DNA of 64,000 nt, taken from M55B154 sp964486725 (GTDB taxonomy: Bacteria; Spirochaetota; UBA4802; UB4802). Under the pieces are notes generated by a model. The model did not search any database. It saw nothing but the letters and a program-made list of their open reading frames with translations, and was not told the DNA's origin. This document shows, in pieces, positions 62,927-64,000 of this stretch. The stretch is from positions 16,114 to 80,113 of the forward strand of contig CAZAOK010000004.1 of the NCBI GenBank assembly GCA_964486725.1. The letters are read 5' to 3'. The translations under genes and the position numbers were made by a program. The stretch's first letter is position 1. Each line of letters begins with the position of its first letter.

Positions 62927-63808
62927 TTATACATCAACTCCAAGGAATGTCCGCACCAGGAATCCGATCCCAAATGACAACAGGGCAACCCCCATACTGA
63001 TTCCGGCCATCTCAAAAAACCGGTGCCTGAAATTCAGTTCCTGGGCAACAGAGATATAGTAATTAAACAGGAATATTATCAACAGTGCTGCTATCAGGGT
63101 AAACGCGAGACATACAAGATAATGATCAAGCAGAAAATATGGTAAAACCAGTATTACAACCGTCACGATATAGGCAATACCGGTATATAGCGAGGATTTC
63201 AGGGCATTATCCGTGTCCCCCTCCGTTTTCTTTGAGAGATATTCTGATGCCGCCATGGATAATGACGCGGCGATACCGGTAATCAGGCCCGCAACCGCGA
63301 TAAGATCGGTCTTCTGAAGTGCGAAACTGAGTCCCGCCAGGGCACCGGTGAGCTCGACCAGCGCGTCATTTAATCCAAGAACGATTGATCCGGCATAATT
63401 CAGGCGCTCTTCCTTTATCATGCCCAGCAGTTTTTCTTCATGCGAATGCTCTTCTTTTGAAATATTTCGCGCGCCGGGGATGCTTTCGGCAAGCCTGTCA
63501 TAACTAACCTGGGCCCTGTCTTCACCACGTTCCATGAGCTTGAGTCCGAAGGTTATGCCGAATATCCTTGAAATGAAGACGTAATACCACAGCTTGACAC
63601 GATTGGGAGATACATCCCTGTTAGTAAACGATTTCCAGTAATTGTAATGTCGTAACTCATCATCAGATATATGCTTAAGTATCTTGCCATTCTCACGGTC
63701 CTTGATAGTGGATGAGAGCCTGTCATAAATATGATATTCAGTGATCTCATTTTTCTGGGCAACCAGCAACTGCGAAATTATTTTCGGAGGTAATGTCTTT
63801 TCAGTCAT
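62927..63808 (-). CDS. Ferritin-like/VIT1 (CCC1, MbfA-like) membrane protein
   Basis: The frame opens at 63907, but ATG 63808 has GGAGA about 9 bases upstream and starts the family sequence. The 293-residue protein has an N-terminal rubrerythrin-type part with EITEYHIYDRL and ISDDELRHYNYW (residues about 20-60) and a C-terminal VIT1 transporter part with GLNDALVELTGALAGLSFA, AGLITGIAASLSMAASEYLS and late membrane helices. Such proteins move iron or manganese across the inner membrane. It is a single gene. Confidence 0.88.
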   Translation of the reverse strand: MTEKTLPPKIISQLLVAQKNEITEYHIYDRLSSTIKDRENGKILKHISDDELRHYNYWKSFTNRDVSPNRVKLWYYVFISRIFGITFGLKLMERGEDRAQVSYDRLAESIPGARNISKEEHSHEEKLLGMIKEERLNYAGSIVLGLNDALVELTGALAGLSFALQKTDLIAVAGLITGIAASLSMAASEYLSKKTEGDTDNALKSSLYTGIAYIVTVVILVLPYFLLDHYLVCLAFTLIAALLIIFLFNYYISVAQELNFRHRFFEMAGISMGVALLSFGIGFLVRTFLGVDV

Positions 63809-63938
63809 AGGGAATTCTCCATTATACCATAATGTTTTTCTTGTATATGTTGTAATATCCCGGCAACAATTACCGCAAGCAATTTTAATGAAAAAATACA
63901 ACCACACAAAAAAGTTTATAATATCATACGGATGATTC

Positions 63939-64000
<62 letters not shown>

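Noticed and set aside
63809..63840. A TATAAT just upstream of the VIT1-like gene on the minus strand
   Set aside because: It lies so close to the ribosome site that a transcript from it would lose the site, and no -35 fits.

Overview
The window looks like chromosomal DNA of a two-membrane, motile or chemotactic spirochaete from outside the well-studied genera. The best lineage marker is a gene that reads as the spirochaetal cytoplasmic filament protein CfpA (32550-34496). It is followed by an unknown gene and a pyruvate phosphate dikinase-like gene; as I recall, Treponema pallidum has the same order (TP0748 cfpA, TP0747, TP0746 ppdK). A TolC/MacA/MacB-type exporter shows that there is an outer membrane. 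The DNA is moderately AT-rich and densely coded. I see no prophage, no CRISPR array and no intact insertion sequence.

Layout. 1-383 is repeat-rich non-coding DNA. 384-1374 holds a small unknown gene and moaD-moaE, with a convergent HEPN gene, and 2014-3630 is a GH13 alpha-glucosidase. 3639-9902 is a minus-strand run: mutS2, an SDR epimerase, a free Smr protein, a LysM/M23 peptidase, proC and yggS. It is followed by tRNA-Gly(CCC). 10327-14441 holds an exported unknown protein, a two-membrane-helix HAMP-like protein, maf and rel/spoT. 14442-15126 is a mosaic of dispersed repeats with a strong orphan terminator. 15127-22988 holds an L-threonylcarbamoyladenylate synthase, a small membrane protein, a COG1031-type radical SAM protein, two HD proteins, a flavin reductase, a hydrogenase-maturation-protease-like gene and a Na+/H+ antiporter fused to an EIIA domain. 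23320-31084 holds a chemotaxis receptor, small zinc-binding unknowns, a TetR regulator, a four-repeat exported protein with a TPR partner, and a nuclease-fold-like protein.

31208-38209 is the most distinctive region: an exported VWA/FHA-like protein, cfpA with its own promoter and terminator, then a gene with an HPr-like C-terminus and a PPDK-like protein whose ATP-grasp half looks worn out while its phospho-histidine and PEP halves look intact. 38402-40728 holds thiolase, moeB/thiF and a DUF1858 protein. tRNA-Tyr and tRNA-Thr follow, then the exporter operon (41238-45630). A long plus-strand housekeeping run follows: xerD-like, spoIID-like, queA, nif3-like, zinc-ribbon coiled coil, RNase HI, recJ, STAS, ispF, tyrS, ECF sigma and anti-sigma. 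The window ends with a second HAMP-like protein, a 7TM-GAF-PP2C phosphatase, a nucleotide-sugar epimerase, serA, a ferritin-like/VIT1 protein and a 7-bp tandem repeat.

The clearest non-coding discovery is a roughly 150-bp non-autonomous element (MITE) in three copies (14674-14794, 23084-23235, 30052-30200). It has conserved terminal inverted repeats, a GC-rich central palindrome and, for two copies, perfect 8-bp target duplications. The most interesting protein-level idea is that the cfpA-linked pair (HPr-like domain plus ATP-site-degenerate PPDK) is a PEP-driven phosphorelay associated with the spirochaetal cytoplasmic filament. That is inference from residues and gene order.
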